Shown one piece after another: positions 8,927-17,203 of a stretch of 64,000 nucleotides of DNA. This DNA is from Fluviicoccus keumensis (GTDB taxonomy: Bacteria; Pseudomonadota; Gammaproteobacteria; Pseudomonadales; Moraxellaceae). The notes below the pieces were generated by a model. It had not been told where the DNA came from. It searched no databases and saw nothing but the letters and a program-made list of their open reading frames with translations. The position numbers and the translations under genes are program-made. The stretch's first letter is position 1. The number at the start of each line of letters is the position of its first letter. The DNA lies in the NCBI RefSeq assembly GCF_004217445.1, contig NZ_SHKX01000016.1, positions 115,051-179,050 on the forward strand, given 5' to 3'.

Positions 8927-10156
8927 TTAGTAAAGCACGCGGGTCCGGATGGTGCCGTCAATTTCCTGCAGCTTTTGCAGGGCGACGGTGGAGTAGTCGG
9001 CATCGACATCCATCACCAGGTAGCCGATGGCTTCGTTGGTCATCAGGCTCTGGGCGGAAATGTTGATGTTGTTCTCGGCGAACACGCGGTTGATGGCGGA
9101 CAGCACGCCCGGCACGTTCTTGTGGATGTGCAGCAGGCGATGCTTGCCCGGCTGCAGCGGAATCGCCACTTCCGGGAAGTTCACGGCCGACAGCGTGGTG
9201 CCTGTGTCGGAATAGCGGGCGAACTTCTCGGCTACTTCCAGACCGATGTTGGCCTGGGCTTCCAGCGTGGAACCGCCGATGTGCGGGGTGAGGATGACGT
9301 TGTCGAACTTGCGCAGCGGCGACAGGAATTCCTCGTCGTTGGCCTTCGGCTCCTTGGGGAACACGTCAATGGCGGCGCCGGCGATATGACCGCTTTCCAG
9401 CGCGGCGGCCAGGGCGTCGATATCCACGCAGGTGCCGCGAGCGGCGTTGATGAAGATGCCGCCCTTCTTCATTTTGGCGAACTGTTCGGCGCGCATCATG
9501 TTCTTGGTGGAGGGCAGTTCCGGTACGTGCAGCGAGACAACATCGGCGGTGGACAGCAGTTCGTCCATGGCGCCGACCTGGCGGGCGTTGCCCAGCGGCA
9601 GCTTGGTGACCACGTCAAAGTAGATGACCTGCATGCCCAGCGACTCGGCCAGCACCGACAGTTGCGAGCCGATGGAGCCGTAGCCGACGATACCCAGGGT
9701 CTTGCCGCGGGTTTCGTAGGAGCCTTCCGCCGACTTCGACCAGCCGCCGCGATGCACCAGCGCGTTCTTCTCGGGGATGCCGCGCAGCATCAGGATGGCT
9801 TCGGCCAGCACCAGTTCGGCCACGGAGCGGGTGTTGGAGTAGGGGGCGTTGAACACAGGAATGCCGCGCTCCATGGCCGCCTTCAGGTTGACCTGGTTGG
9901 TGCCGATGCAGAAGCAGCCGATGGAAATCAGCTTGTTAGCGGCGGCCAGCACCTTTTCGGTGACCTGAGTGCGGGAGCGGATGCCCAGGAAGTGCGCGTC
10001 CTTGATCTTTTCGATCAGGGCATCTTCGTCCAGCGCGCCGCGCAGGTATTCAATATTGGTGTAGCCATTGTTGCTCAGCACGTCGAGGGCGTTCTTGTGC
10101 ACGCCTTCCAGCAGCAGGAAGCGGATCTTGGCTTTGTCGAGGGAGAGTTGGCTCAT
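8927..10156 (-). CDS. serA: D-3-phosphoglycerate dehydrogenase
   Basis: 409 residues from the ATG at 10156, matching the 410 of E. coli SerA; an AGGAA ribosome site precedes it. The nucleotide-binding motif GIVGYGSIG is at 155-163. The catalytic His292 is in LTPHIGG, and a C-terminal ACT domain (about 335-409) carries HKNVPGVLSAIN, the usual site of serine feedback. It oxidises 3-phosphoglycerate in the first step of serine synthesis. Enzymes of this type also reduce 2-oxoglutarate to D-2-hydroxyglutarate, which fits its divergent neighbour at 10241. The two starts are 84 bases apart and probably share a control region. Confidence 0.95.
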   Translation of the reverse strand: MSQLSLDKAKIRFLLLEGVHKNALDVLSNNGYTNIEYLRGALDEDALIEKIKDAHFLGIRSRTQVTEKVLAAANKLISIGCFCIGTNQVNLKAAMERGIPVFNAPYSNTRSVAELVLAEAILMLRGIPEKNALVHRGGWSKSAEGSYETRGKTLGIVGYGSIGSQLSVLAESLGMQVIYFDVVTKLPLGNARQVGAMDELLSTADVVSLHVPELPSTKNMMRAEQFAKMKKGGIFINAARGTCVDIDALAAALESGHIAGAAIDVFPKEPKANDEEFLSPLRKFDNVILTPHIGGSTLEAQANIGLEVAEKFARYSDTGTTLSAVNFPEVAIPLQPGKHRLLHIHKNVPGVLSAINRVFAENNINISAQSLMTNEAIGYLVMDVDADYSTVALQKLQEIDGTIRTRVLY

Positions 10157-10240
10157 GGGTGCGGTTCCTGAAGGCCGAAAATTCAAGCCGCATATGATAC
10201 CATAAACGCCTTGCCAAACCACGTGATTTCAGGATACGCC

Positions 10241-11641
10241 ATGCTGACCCCTTCCGCCCTTCACCAGCTCCAAGCCATTGTCGGGGAAACCCGCGTCAAG
10301 ACTGATGCCGACAGCCTGAAAACCTGGGGTGTTGACTGGACCAAGCACTTCACGCCCGCCGCGTCCGCCATTGTTTTTCCGGCCACGACGGAAGAAGTCC
10401 AGGCCATTGTCCGCCTGGCCAACGTTGAGAAGTTCGCACTGGTGCCGTCCGGCGGCCGCACCGGCCTGTCCGCCGGGGCGGTCGCGGCCAGCGGCGAGGT
10501 GGTGATCAGCTTCGATCGCATGAACAAGGTACTGGAATTCCACGCCGCCGACCGGCTGGTGCGGGTGCAGGCCGGGGTCGTCACCGAGCAGCTGCAGCAA
10601 TATGCCGATGAACAGGATCTCTATTATCCGGTGGACTTCGCCTCGGCCGGTTCCAGCCAGATCGGCGGCAACATCGGCACCAACGCCGGCGGCATCAAGG
10701 TGATCCGCTACGGCATGACCCGCAACTGGGTGCTGGGCCTCACCGTCGTCACCGGCAAGGGCGATATCCTGCGCCTGAACAAGGGCATGATCAAGAACGC
10801 CACCGGCTATGACCTGCGTCACCTCTTTATCGGCGCCGAAGGCACGCTGGGCTTTGTCACCGAGGCCGAGATCAAGCTGGAGCGCAAGCCGCGTAACCTG
10901 AAAGTGATGGTGCTGGGCACCCCGGACTTCGCGTCGGTAATGAACATCCTCTCCACCTTCCAGGCGCAGCTGGACCTGACCGCCTTCGAATTCTTCTCCG
11001 AACTGGCCGTGCAGTGCGTCACCGCCAGCGGCGATGTCGCGCGTCCGTTCCCCGAAGCCACGCCGTTCTATGCCCTGCTGGAATTCGAGGCGCTGTCGGA
11101 AGCGATGGAAGAGCAGGCGATGGCCCTGTTCGAGCACTGCGTGGAGCAGGGCTGGGTGGTCAACGGCGTGATGAGCCAGAACGAAACCCAGCTGCAGAAT
11201 CTGTGGCGGCTGCGCGAGGACATCTCCGAGACCATCGCCAAGTACACACCGTACAAGAACGACATCTCGGTGCTGATCAGCCGCGTTCCCGCCTTTATCG
11301 CAGACATTGACGCCATCGTCACCGAAAACTACCCGGATTTCGACGTGGTCTGGTTCGGCCACATCGGCGACGGCAACCTGCACCTCAACATCCTCAAGCC
11401 CGCCGACCTCAGCAAGGACGAGTTCTTCGCCAAGTGCCAGGTGGTGAACAAGCAGGTTTTCGAGACCGTGCAGAAGTATGACGGCTCCATCTCCGCCGAG
11501 CATGGCGTCGGCATGACCAAGAAGCCGTACCTGGGTTACAGCCGTTCGCCGGAAGAAATCGCCTACCTCAAGGCCATCAAGCAGGTGTTCGACCCCAACA
11601 ACGTGGTCAATCCGGGCAAGATTTTCGATCTGGACGCTTGA
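10241..11641 (+). CDS. FAD-linked oxidase, probable D-2-hydroxyglutarate dehydrogenase
   Basis: 466 residues from the ATG at 10241, chosen because AGGA lies 6 bases upstream; a TTG at 10211 would extend it by 10. The N-terminal FAD-binding type 4 domain has PSGGRTGLS at 69-77 and a GGNIGTNAGG loop. The C-terminal FAD-oxidase domain carries WFGHIGDGNLHLN and SAEHGVG, with the metal-binding histidines of the lactate/2-hydroxyglutarate dehydrogenase family. Divergent placement beside serA supports recycling of D-2-hydroxyglutarate made by SerA back to 2-oxoglutarate, as known in Pseudomonas. A D-lactate dehydrogenase role is the main alternative. Confidence 0.85.
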   Translation: MLTPSALHQLQAIVGETRVKTDADSLKTWGVDWTKHFTPAASAIVFPATTEEVQAIVRLANVEKFALVPSGGRTGLSAGAVAASGEVVISFDRMNKVLEFHAADRLVRVQAGVVTEQLQQYADEQDLYYPVDFASAGSSQIGGNIGTNAGGIKVIRYGMTRNWVLGLTVVTGKGDILRLNKGMIKNATGYDLRHLFIGAEGTLGFVTEAEIKLERKPRNLKVMVLGTPDFASVMNILSTFQAQLDLTAFEFFSELAVQCVTASGDVARPFPEATPFYALLEFEALSEAMEEQAMALFEHCVEQGWVVNGVMSQNETQLQNLWRLREDISETIAKYTPYKNDISVLISRVPAFIADIDAIVTENYPDFDVVWFGHIGDGNLHLNILKPADLSKDEFFAKCQVVNKQVFETVQKYDGSISAEHGVGMTKKPYLGYSRSPEEIAYLKAIKQVFDPNNVVNPGKIFDLDA

Positions 11642-11757
11642 CCCTTTCTCCCCTTGGCGCGGCCGGTAGGCCGGTGTAATGTTCGGAGTCTCCCGCTTGG
11701 CCTGAAGCAGGGAGTTCCGACAATAACGCCAACCATCCGATGAGAGACCGCCGCGCC

Positions 11758-12327
11758 ATGTCCCTGCCCATTGTTGATTTCTTCTACGACATCGTCAGCC
11801 CCTACAGTTATGTCGCCGCCAAGCGCATCCACGAACTGGACGGACTGGCGACGGTGCGCTGGCGTCCCTGTCTGCTGGGCGGCGTGTTCAAGGCCACCGG
11901 CAACACCGGCCCGGCCTTCACCGTGCCCGCCAAGATGCCCTACATGTTCAAGGACCTGTCGCGACTGGCCGCCTATTACGGTTTCCCGCTGACCGTGCCG
12001 AAATCCTTCCCCGCCAACACCGTCACGGTACAGCGCGTGCTTTGCGCCGCCGACGAAGCCCAGGTTCCGGCGCTGAGCATGAAGCTGTATGACATCTATT
12101 GGGGGCAGGGGCTGGACGTTTCCGATCCCGTGACCCTGACCGGGCTGGTGGGCGAGGCGCTGATGGCCAAGGCCAGCAGCGACGAGGTGAAGGCGCGCCT
12201 GCGCGAGAACACCGAGGCCGTAGTCGGCGCCGGTGGCTTTGGCGCGCCGACCTTCCTGCTGGATGGCGAACTGTATTTCGGCGAGGACCGCTTGTTCCTG
12301 TTGATCGATCGCCTGAAAAAGGCCTGA
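11758..12327 (+). CDS. 2-hydroxychromene-2-carboxylate isomerase-like protein (DsbA/kappa-GST family)
   Basis: 189 residues from the ATG at 11758 (an in-frame ATG at 11740 adds 6). Thioredoxin fold with helical insert. The N-terminal FFYDIVSPYSYVA carries the Ser14 that replaces the thioredoxin cysteine and binds glutathione in this family. GAGGFGAPTFLLDG is the conserved cis-Pro region. The isomerase acts in naphthalene-type ring breakdown, but this branch is common in bacteria without that pathway, so the substrate is open. It lies alone between the FAD oxidase and the porin. Confidence 0.82.
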   Translation: MSLPIVDFFYDIVSPYSYVAAKRIHELDGLATVRWRPCLLGGVFKATGNTGPAFTVPAKMPYMFKDLSRLAAYYGFPLTVPKSFPANTVTVQRVLCAADEAQVPALSMKLYDIYWGQGLDVSDPVTLTGLVGEALMAKASSDEVKARLRENTEAVVGAGGFGAPTFLLDGELYFGEDRLFLLIDRLKKA

Positions 12328-12395
12328 CAAATCCCCGGCTGCGGCTAGGCTTCTGGTAGGGACGATCGTCATCGCCCCGCCAAGGGGAGCGCATT

Positions 12396-13673
12396 ATGGG
12401 CACGCGGCCGGATTTCCTTTTGCTTGGCCTGCTGTTATTGGCGATCGCCAGGCCGGTGCTGGCCGATCATGCCGCCGGGCATCACGACCGCATGAGCATG
12501 GAAGAGCGCCTGCAAGCCCTGGAGGCGGAAGTCGCGCGCCTCAAGGCGCAACCCGCCCTTGACCGAGTTGACGGCGGCCTTCGCGCCCGGTCCGCCGACG
12601 GCTCTTCCCGATTCCGCTTTTTTGGCCGCCTGCAGGCGGATTACGCTTTTTACCGCAAGGATATCAACGACCTCGGCAGCGGCTCCGAGCTGCGCGCGCT
12701 GCGGCTGGGCGCGCGCGGCACCGTGGCGCCCGGTTGGGACTACAAGCTGGAAACGGAAGTGCAGACCGGCCAGAAAGTCCGCGTCACCGAGGGCTATATC
12801 GCCTACACCGGCCTGCGCAACACCCGGATCCAGATCGGCAACCTCTTTGAAATGTACGGACTGGAGGAATACGCCAGCGCCGTCGATGTCACCTTCATGG
12901 AGCGCTCCGCCGCCATCGACACCTTCGCCCCCGACTATAACCAGGGGGTCGCCTTGAGCCGTTGGGGCGAGAACTGGAGTCTGGGCGTCGGACTTTACGG
13001 CGACACCGCCAACAATGCCCAAGCCAAGCTCAACGAATCCTGGGGCGGCTCCGCCCGGCTGGTCGTCGCCCCCCGCCACGAACCCGGCGACACCGTCTCG
13101 CTGGGCCTGAGCGGCTACTGGCGCGACAAGACCGACAACACCATCGCCTTCAGCGCCCGCCCGGACTCGCACGTCACCGCCTTCAAGATGGTCGACACCG
13201 GTGCGATAGCCAACGTTGAAACCGTTACCGCCATTACCGGGGAGTTTTCCTGGGTCTATCAGGAGTGTTCCCTGCAAGGCGAAGCCACGCAGGTCCGGGT
13301 CAACCGCAACGCCGGAAATCCCGATGCTGTCTTCACCGGCGCTTACCTCGCCGCCGCCTTCACGCTCACCGGCGAAAGCCGCCCGTGGGACATGCAAACC
13401 GCCACCTATGGCCGCCCCTCACCGCTGGGCAAAGCCGGCGTCTGGGAAATCGCACTCCGCTATGACACCCTTGACCTCAATGACACCATCGCCGGAGTCC
13501 GCGGCGGCCAACTGGAAACCGTCACCCTCGGCCTCAACTGGTACCCCAACCCCCTGATCCGCTTCGACCTCAACCTGATCCAGGCCCGCGCCGAAAAGGA
13601 CTACGACGGCAACGGCACCCTCGACACCGACCAGCCCGACATCGCCCAACTCCGCGCCCAGCTGAGCTTTTAG
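12396..13673 (+). CDS. OprP/OprO-like porin
   Basis: 425 residues. A signal peptide ends near PVLADHA, then a short coiled coil (about 35-52, MEERLQALEAEVARLKAQ) typical of OprP/OprO-type porins, then a beta-barrel of alternating polar and hydrophobic strands. It ends in Phe (QLSF), the outer-membrane insertion signal recognised by the BAM complex. AAGGGGAG 7 bases before the ATG is a strong ribosome site. The family includes phosphate- and polyphosphate-selective channels, but I see no adjacent pho genes, so specificity is not supported. Confidence 0.82.
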   Translation: MGTRPDFLLLGLLLLAIARPVLADHAAGHHDRMSMEERLQALEAEVARLKAQPALDRVDGGLRARSADGSSRFRFFGRLQADYAFYRKDINDLGSGSELRALRLGARGTVAPGWDYKLETEVQTGQKVRVTEGYIAYTGLRNTRIQIGNLFEMYGLEEYASAVDVTFMERSAAIDTFAPDYNQGVALSRWGENWSLGVGLYGDTANNAQAKLNESWGGSARLVVAPRHEPGDTVSLGLSGYWRDKTDNTIAFSARPDSHVTAFKMVDTGAIANVETVTAITGEFSWVYQECSLQGEATQVRVNRNAGNPDAVFTGAYLAAAFTLTGESRPWDMQTATYGRPSPLGKAGVWEIALRYDTLDLNDTIAGVRGGQLETVTLGLNWYPNPLIRFDLNLIQARAEKDYDGNGTLDTDQPDIAQLRAQLSF

Positions 13674-13809
13674 ACAGTCCTCGCCCACCCCCAAACACCG
13701 TCCGCAGCCAACTGTCTGAGCCCACAGAACGGACAACGGAGGGATGGAAGCGGGGTAGTGGATCAGAGGCATCCAGGTGAGCGAGTTTTGGCGAAGGACA
13801 CGGTTTTTG

Positions 13810-13837
13810 CCTTCTTTTTGCCAAGACAAAAAGAAGG
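13810..13837. repeat. Palindromic intergenic element
   Basis: An 11-bp perfect inverted repeat (13810-13820 with 13827-13837) with loop CCAAGA sits in the 202-base gap between the porin and hslR. The core, CTTTTTGCCAAGACAAAAAG, resembles an A/T-rich palindrome I have seen scattered between genes in many proteobacteria. The stem lacks a downstream T-run, so it is not a classic terminator. The rest of the gap holds nothing I recognise. Confidence 0.55.
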
Positions 13838-13875
13838 GCCCGCGGCAGGCGGATGACTTGATTTCAAAGAGCCAC

Positions 13876-14268
13876 TTAATCCTTCCACGAGTCCTGGAAT
13901 TTGTGAATCTGCCGCCGCTCTTTCTTGTTCGGCCGATGATCCGGATACGCCAGATTCTGCGCCTTGCGCTGCTCCGCCTCGTGAGCCCGCCGCGCCGCGC
14001 TTTCCGGCGTTTCCTCATACAGCAGTTGCGCCGCTGCCGCCGGCCCCCGCACCTCGCTAAGCGCCCGCACGATCACCGTCTTTTCCTCGAAGCCCTGCCG
14101 TACCGTAAACTCCATCCCGATCTTCACTTCCTTGCTCACCTTGACCCGTTGCCCGTCGCAATGCACCTTGCCGCCTTCAATGGCATCCTTGGCCAGCGAG
14201 CGGGTGCGGTAAAAACGGGCCGCCCACAGCCACTTGTCGGCGCGGACGCGGTCATCACTATCGGTCAT
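13876..14268 (-). CDS. hslR: Ribosome-associated heat shock protein Hsp15
   Basis: 130 residues from the ATG at 14268, with GGAG 7 bases upstream; the open frame extends further but upstream residues do not fit. An S4 RNA-binding domain spans about 9-67 (VRADKWLWAARFYRTRS, EGGKVHCDGQRVK), followed by a basic C-terminal tail. Hsp15 binds 50S subunits that carry a stalled peptidyl-tRNA and helps rescue them. The gene is divergent from the DUF1622 gene with 79 bases between. Confidence 0.92.
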   Translation of the reverse strand: MTDSDDRVRADKWLWAARFYRTRSLAKDAIEGGKVHCDGQRVKVSKEVKIGMEFTVRQGFEEKTVIVRALSEVRGPAAAAQLLYEETPESAARRAHEAEQRKAQNLAYPDHRPNKKERRQIHKFQDSWKD

Positions 14269-14347
14269 CGAAAACTCCGCTATCAGGATGGAATCCCCCA
14301 AATCAGTTGGGGTTATACTGAAAAAATACCAGTCAGGGGAAGATCCC

Positions 14348-14692
14348 ATGTTTGAACAGACCGAGCTTTTCATCGTGGAATCCGTGATGTGGCTGAAGCT
14401 GGGCATCGAACTGATTGGCGCGCTGATCATCGCCGCCGGTATCCTCGTGGCGTTAAGGCATCTGGTGGTGGAGTGGAGCCGCGGCCGCAGCGCCGGGTTT
14501 TCGGTAGTGCGGCTGGAGCTGGCGCGTTATCTGGCGCTGGCGCTGGAATTCCAGCTGGCGGCGGACATTCTGTCCACGGCGGTGGCGCCCAGCTGGCAGC
14601 AGATCGGTCAGCTGGGGGCGATTGCCGTCATCCGGACCGGCCTGAACTTCTTTCTGCAACGGGAAATGCGCGAAGAGCCGCACGCCGGCTGA
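14348..14692 (+). CDS. DUF1622 family inner-membrane protein
   Basis: 114 residues from the ATG at 14348, with AGGGGAAG 6 bases upstream. It has three hydrophobic segments: about 15-37, 55-75 and 85-103. The middle one carries VVRLELARYLALALEFQLAADIL, the conserved core of DUF1622, whose function is unknown. It is followed after 11 bases by a lipoprotein gene on the same strand and probably shares its transcript. Confidence 0.8.
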   Translation: MFEQTELFIVESVMWLKLGIELIGALIIAAGILVALRHLVVEWSRGRSAGFSVVRLELARYLALALEFQLAADILSTAVAPSWQQIGQLGAIAVIRTGLNFFLQREMREEPHAG

Positions 14693-14703
14693 GGGAAATT
14701 TGC

Positions 14704-16014
14704 ATGGCTGACCGGCTGACGATGCAGTTTGCCCGCCGCTGGCGGATGGGAGTCCTGGCATGCACCCTGACGATGGCGGTTTTACCGGGCTGCGCTTCTG
14801 CCCCGGTGATCCCGGCGGCCGTGCCAGCCGCCCCCGTGGTGGCGGTGCTGGCCACGGATGACCTGCCCGTAGTGAGTTTTGACGGTTTTGCGCATGGCAA
14901 GCTGAAGGGGGCCGCCCAGACAGGAGGGGCAACCTTTCTGGCCTGTGGCGCCTCGATGATGCAGGGAACCTGCACCGGTGGTTTGTGTGGCGGTCTGGCG
15001 GTATTCATTTTGGGGATCTGCACCGTAGCCGGCGGCGTCGGGGCGGCGACGGGAGCCGTGCTGGCTCCCCCGGGCGGTCAGGTCAAAGCGGCCGAGGCCG
15101 GGTTGACCGCCGCTGCCCAGGCCCAGCAGGTGCAGGAGGCGCTGAGGCAACATATCCTGGCGGCCATGACCAAGCAGGGGCTGAGAACAGCACCGCTGGA
15201 GGCGGCGCAGGCATCGGCATTAATACAGGGCGGGGATTTCACTTCGCTGGCCGATGCGGGAGTCGGGCAGGCTCTGGTGGTGACGGTAACTCGCGCCGGG
15301 ACACAGGGCGACGGTATTAACGCACCCGTTCAGGGCTACATGCAGGCGCACCTGCGGCTGGTGGACACCCGTGATAACCGGGAATTGCTGGTCCGTGACA
15401 TCCGCTATGAAGGTGAGCGCCACAAGATACTGGATTGGTCCGCCGATAACGGTCAGCCCTTGCTGGCGATGCTGGAACATGCCTATGACGTACTGGGTGA
15501 GCAGGCCGTGGAGTCCGCGTTCCTGCGCTATCCCTTTCCCGATACTCGCGGGCACTCTGCCGGGCAGGGCGCGGTGGCGTACGGCTTGGCGCCGCTTTTC
15601 CCCTTGACTCGCGGGGCCGTGAAACCGGACCCGATCCTGGGGCGTTACCTGAACTGGGTGAAGGTGGACAACCTGCAGCCGCATATGCGCTGGCAGGCTT
15701 TTCCCCGCGACAGCGACCGTCGGCAGTCGCCGGATGTCATGGACAGGGTCAGTGATGTCCGTTATGACCTGCGCATCGCCCGCGCCGAGAAAGATGTGCC
15801 GGATGCCGTGGTTTATGCGCGTGACGGTCTTGCTGAGCCGGGCCATGTCCTGGAAGTCCCGCTGGCCGCGGATACCCGTTACTTCTGGACCGTCCGCGCG
15901 CGCTTCCGGCTGGACGGCCATCTTCGCGTCACCCCTTGGAGCACCCTGTTGCCGCAAGGCCAGAATGAACTGGCTGCGCCATCGTGGCTGTCCTTCCGTT
16001 TCCGCACGCCTTGA
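14704..16014 (+). CDS. Lipoprotein of unknown function with Gly/Cys-rich hydrophobic segment
   Basis: 436 residues from the ATG at 14704, with GAGGGAAA 6 bases upstream. The long lipoprotein signal ends at LPGC (Cys29). Residues about 75-125 form a Gly- and Ala-rich hydrophobic stretch holding four cysteines in about 25 residues (ACGASMMQGTC, GLCGG, GICTVAGG), like a glycine-zipper membrane segment. A mixed alpha/beta domain follows. The last 90 residues, with YFWTVRARFRLDGH, look like a fibronectin III-type beta sandwich. I do not recognise the family. It probably sits in the outer membrane. Confidence 0.75.
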   Translation: MADRLTMQFARRWRMGVLACTLTMAVLPGCASAPVIPAAVPAAPVVAVLATDDLPVVSFDGFAHGKLKGAAQTGGATFLACGASMMQGTCTGGLCGGLAVFILGICTVAGGVGAATGAVLAPPGGQVKAAEAGLTAAAQAQQVQEALRQHILAAMTKQGLRTAPLEAAQASALIQGGDFTSLADAGVGQALVVTVTRAGTQGDGINAPVQGYMQAHLRLVDTRDNRELLVRDIRYEGERHKILDWSADNGQPLLAMLEHAYDVLGEQAVESAFLRYPFPDTRGHSAGQGAVAYGLAPLFPLTRGAVKPDPILGRYLNWVKVDNLQPHMRWQAFPRDSDRRQSPDVMDRVSDVRYDLRIARAEKDVPDAVVYARDGLAEPGHVLEVPLAADTRYFWTVRARFRLDGHLRVTPWSTLLPQGQNELAAPSWLSFRFRTP

Positions 16015-16027
16015 TTCCGGTCCCGCC

Positions 16028-17107
16028 CTAATCGTCAAACAGGCTGAGTTGCCCGTCTGCACGCGGTGGCCGGAACAGGTCGGTTCGCAGTCCGCCGCTG
16101 CGCGGCGGATTCAAGCCGTAACGCCGGACGGCCACGGCAAAGCGCTGTCGCAGGAGATCCACCAGCGGGCCTTCCCCGGTCATGCGCTGCCCATAGGCGG
16201 AGTTATTGTCGCTGCCGCCGCGCGAGGCCCGGATCGCCGCCATCACCCGCGCCGCTTTCAGCGGCGCATGGGTTTGCAGCCAGTCGCGGAATAGATCCTT
16301 CAATTCATGGGGAAGCCGCAGGAAGACATACCCGGCCCGTTGCGCCCCGGCTGCTGCCGCCTTCTCCAGAATCCTTTCCAGCTCGGCATCGTTGATGAAG
16401 GGAATCAGCGGCGCGACCATCACGCCCACCGGAATACCTGCGGCACTCAGTCGCTCAATGGTTTGCAGGCGGCGGTGCGGCGCGCTGGCGCGAGGCTCCA
16501 GCACCCGGCTCAATTCCGGGTCCAGGCTGGTGACGGAGACAAAAACCTGCACCAGATTCTGGCGGGCCAGCTCGCCCAGCAGATCCAGGTCACGCAGGAT
16601 CATGGCGTTCTTGGTGATCAACGCCACCGGATGCCGGACTTCCCGCAGCACTTCCAGCAAGGAACGGGTGATCTTCCACTCGCGCTCGATCGGCTGGTAG
16701 GGATCGGTGTTCGCGCCGATGTTGATGGTGCTGACCTGATGGCCCGGTTTGGCCAGTTCATGCCGCAACAGCGCGGCCGCGTTGGGCTTGGCGAACAGCC
16801 GGGTTTCGAAATCCAGTCCCGGCGACAGGTCGAGGTAGGCATGCGAGGGGCGGGCGTAGCAATAGACGCAGCCATGTTCGCAGCCCTGATAAGGGTTGAT
16901 CGACATGGTGAACGGGATGTCGGGCGACTGGTTGCGCGAGATGATCGTGCGGCTGCGCTGGATCGTGACGGTGGTTTGCAGCGGCGGCAGCGGATCGGGT
17001 TCGGTGTTCCAGCCGTCATCCGCCGCCTCGCTGCGGGTGGGGAAGAAACGATTGGCTGGATTGCTGTTGACGCCGCGACCCTTGCGCGGCGCTCCGGGAG
17101 TTTGCAT
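16028..17107 (-). CDS. PA0069-family radical SAM protein
   Basis: 359 residues. The iron-sulfur motif CxxxCxxC is at Cys76, Cys80 and Cys83 (GCEHGCVYCYARP), followed by a TIM-barrel radical SAM core. The extended N-terminus has the RTIISRNQSPDIPF segment typical of PA0069/SplB-like proteins. The chain ends QLSLFDD; QLSLF (353-357) matches the consensus peptide that binds the beta sliding clamp. SplB relatives repair spore photoproduct in DNA, but the reaction of this family is unknown. It converges with the lipoprotein gene (13 bases apart). Confidence 0.85.
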   Translation of the reverse strand: MQTPGAPRKGRGVNSNPANRFFPTRSEAADDGWNTEPDPLPPLQTTVTIQRSRTIISRNQSPDIPFTMSINPYQGCEHGCVYCYARPSHAYLDLSPGLDFETRLFAKPNAAALLRHELAKPGHQVSTINIGANTDPYQPIEREWKITRSLLEVLREVRHPVALITKNAMILRDLDLLGELARQNLVQVFVSVTSLDPELSRVLEPRASAPHRRLQTIERLSAAGIPVGVMVAPLIPFINDAELERILEKAAAAGAQRAGYVFLRLPHELKDLFRDWLQTHAPLKAARVMAAIRASRGGSDNNSAYGQRMTGEGPLVDLLRQRFAVAVRRYGLNPPRSGGLRTDLFRPPRADGQLSLFDD

Positions 17108-17203
17108 GACCAGGTCCGGCGGATTCGGAATGGTCAGATCATAGGCGCATCTGCCTGGCGGCGGCAGGGGAGTGGCGACACAGGCGGTCGCCTGGAAACG
17201 GAT

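Noticed and set aside
10211..10240. TTG start extending the FAD-linked oxidase by ten residues
   Set aside because: The ATG at 10241 has AGGA at a normal distance and fits the family N-terminus.
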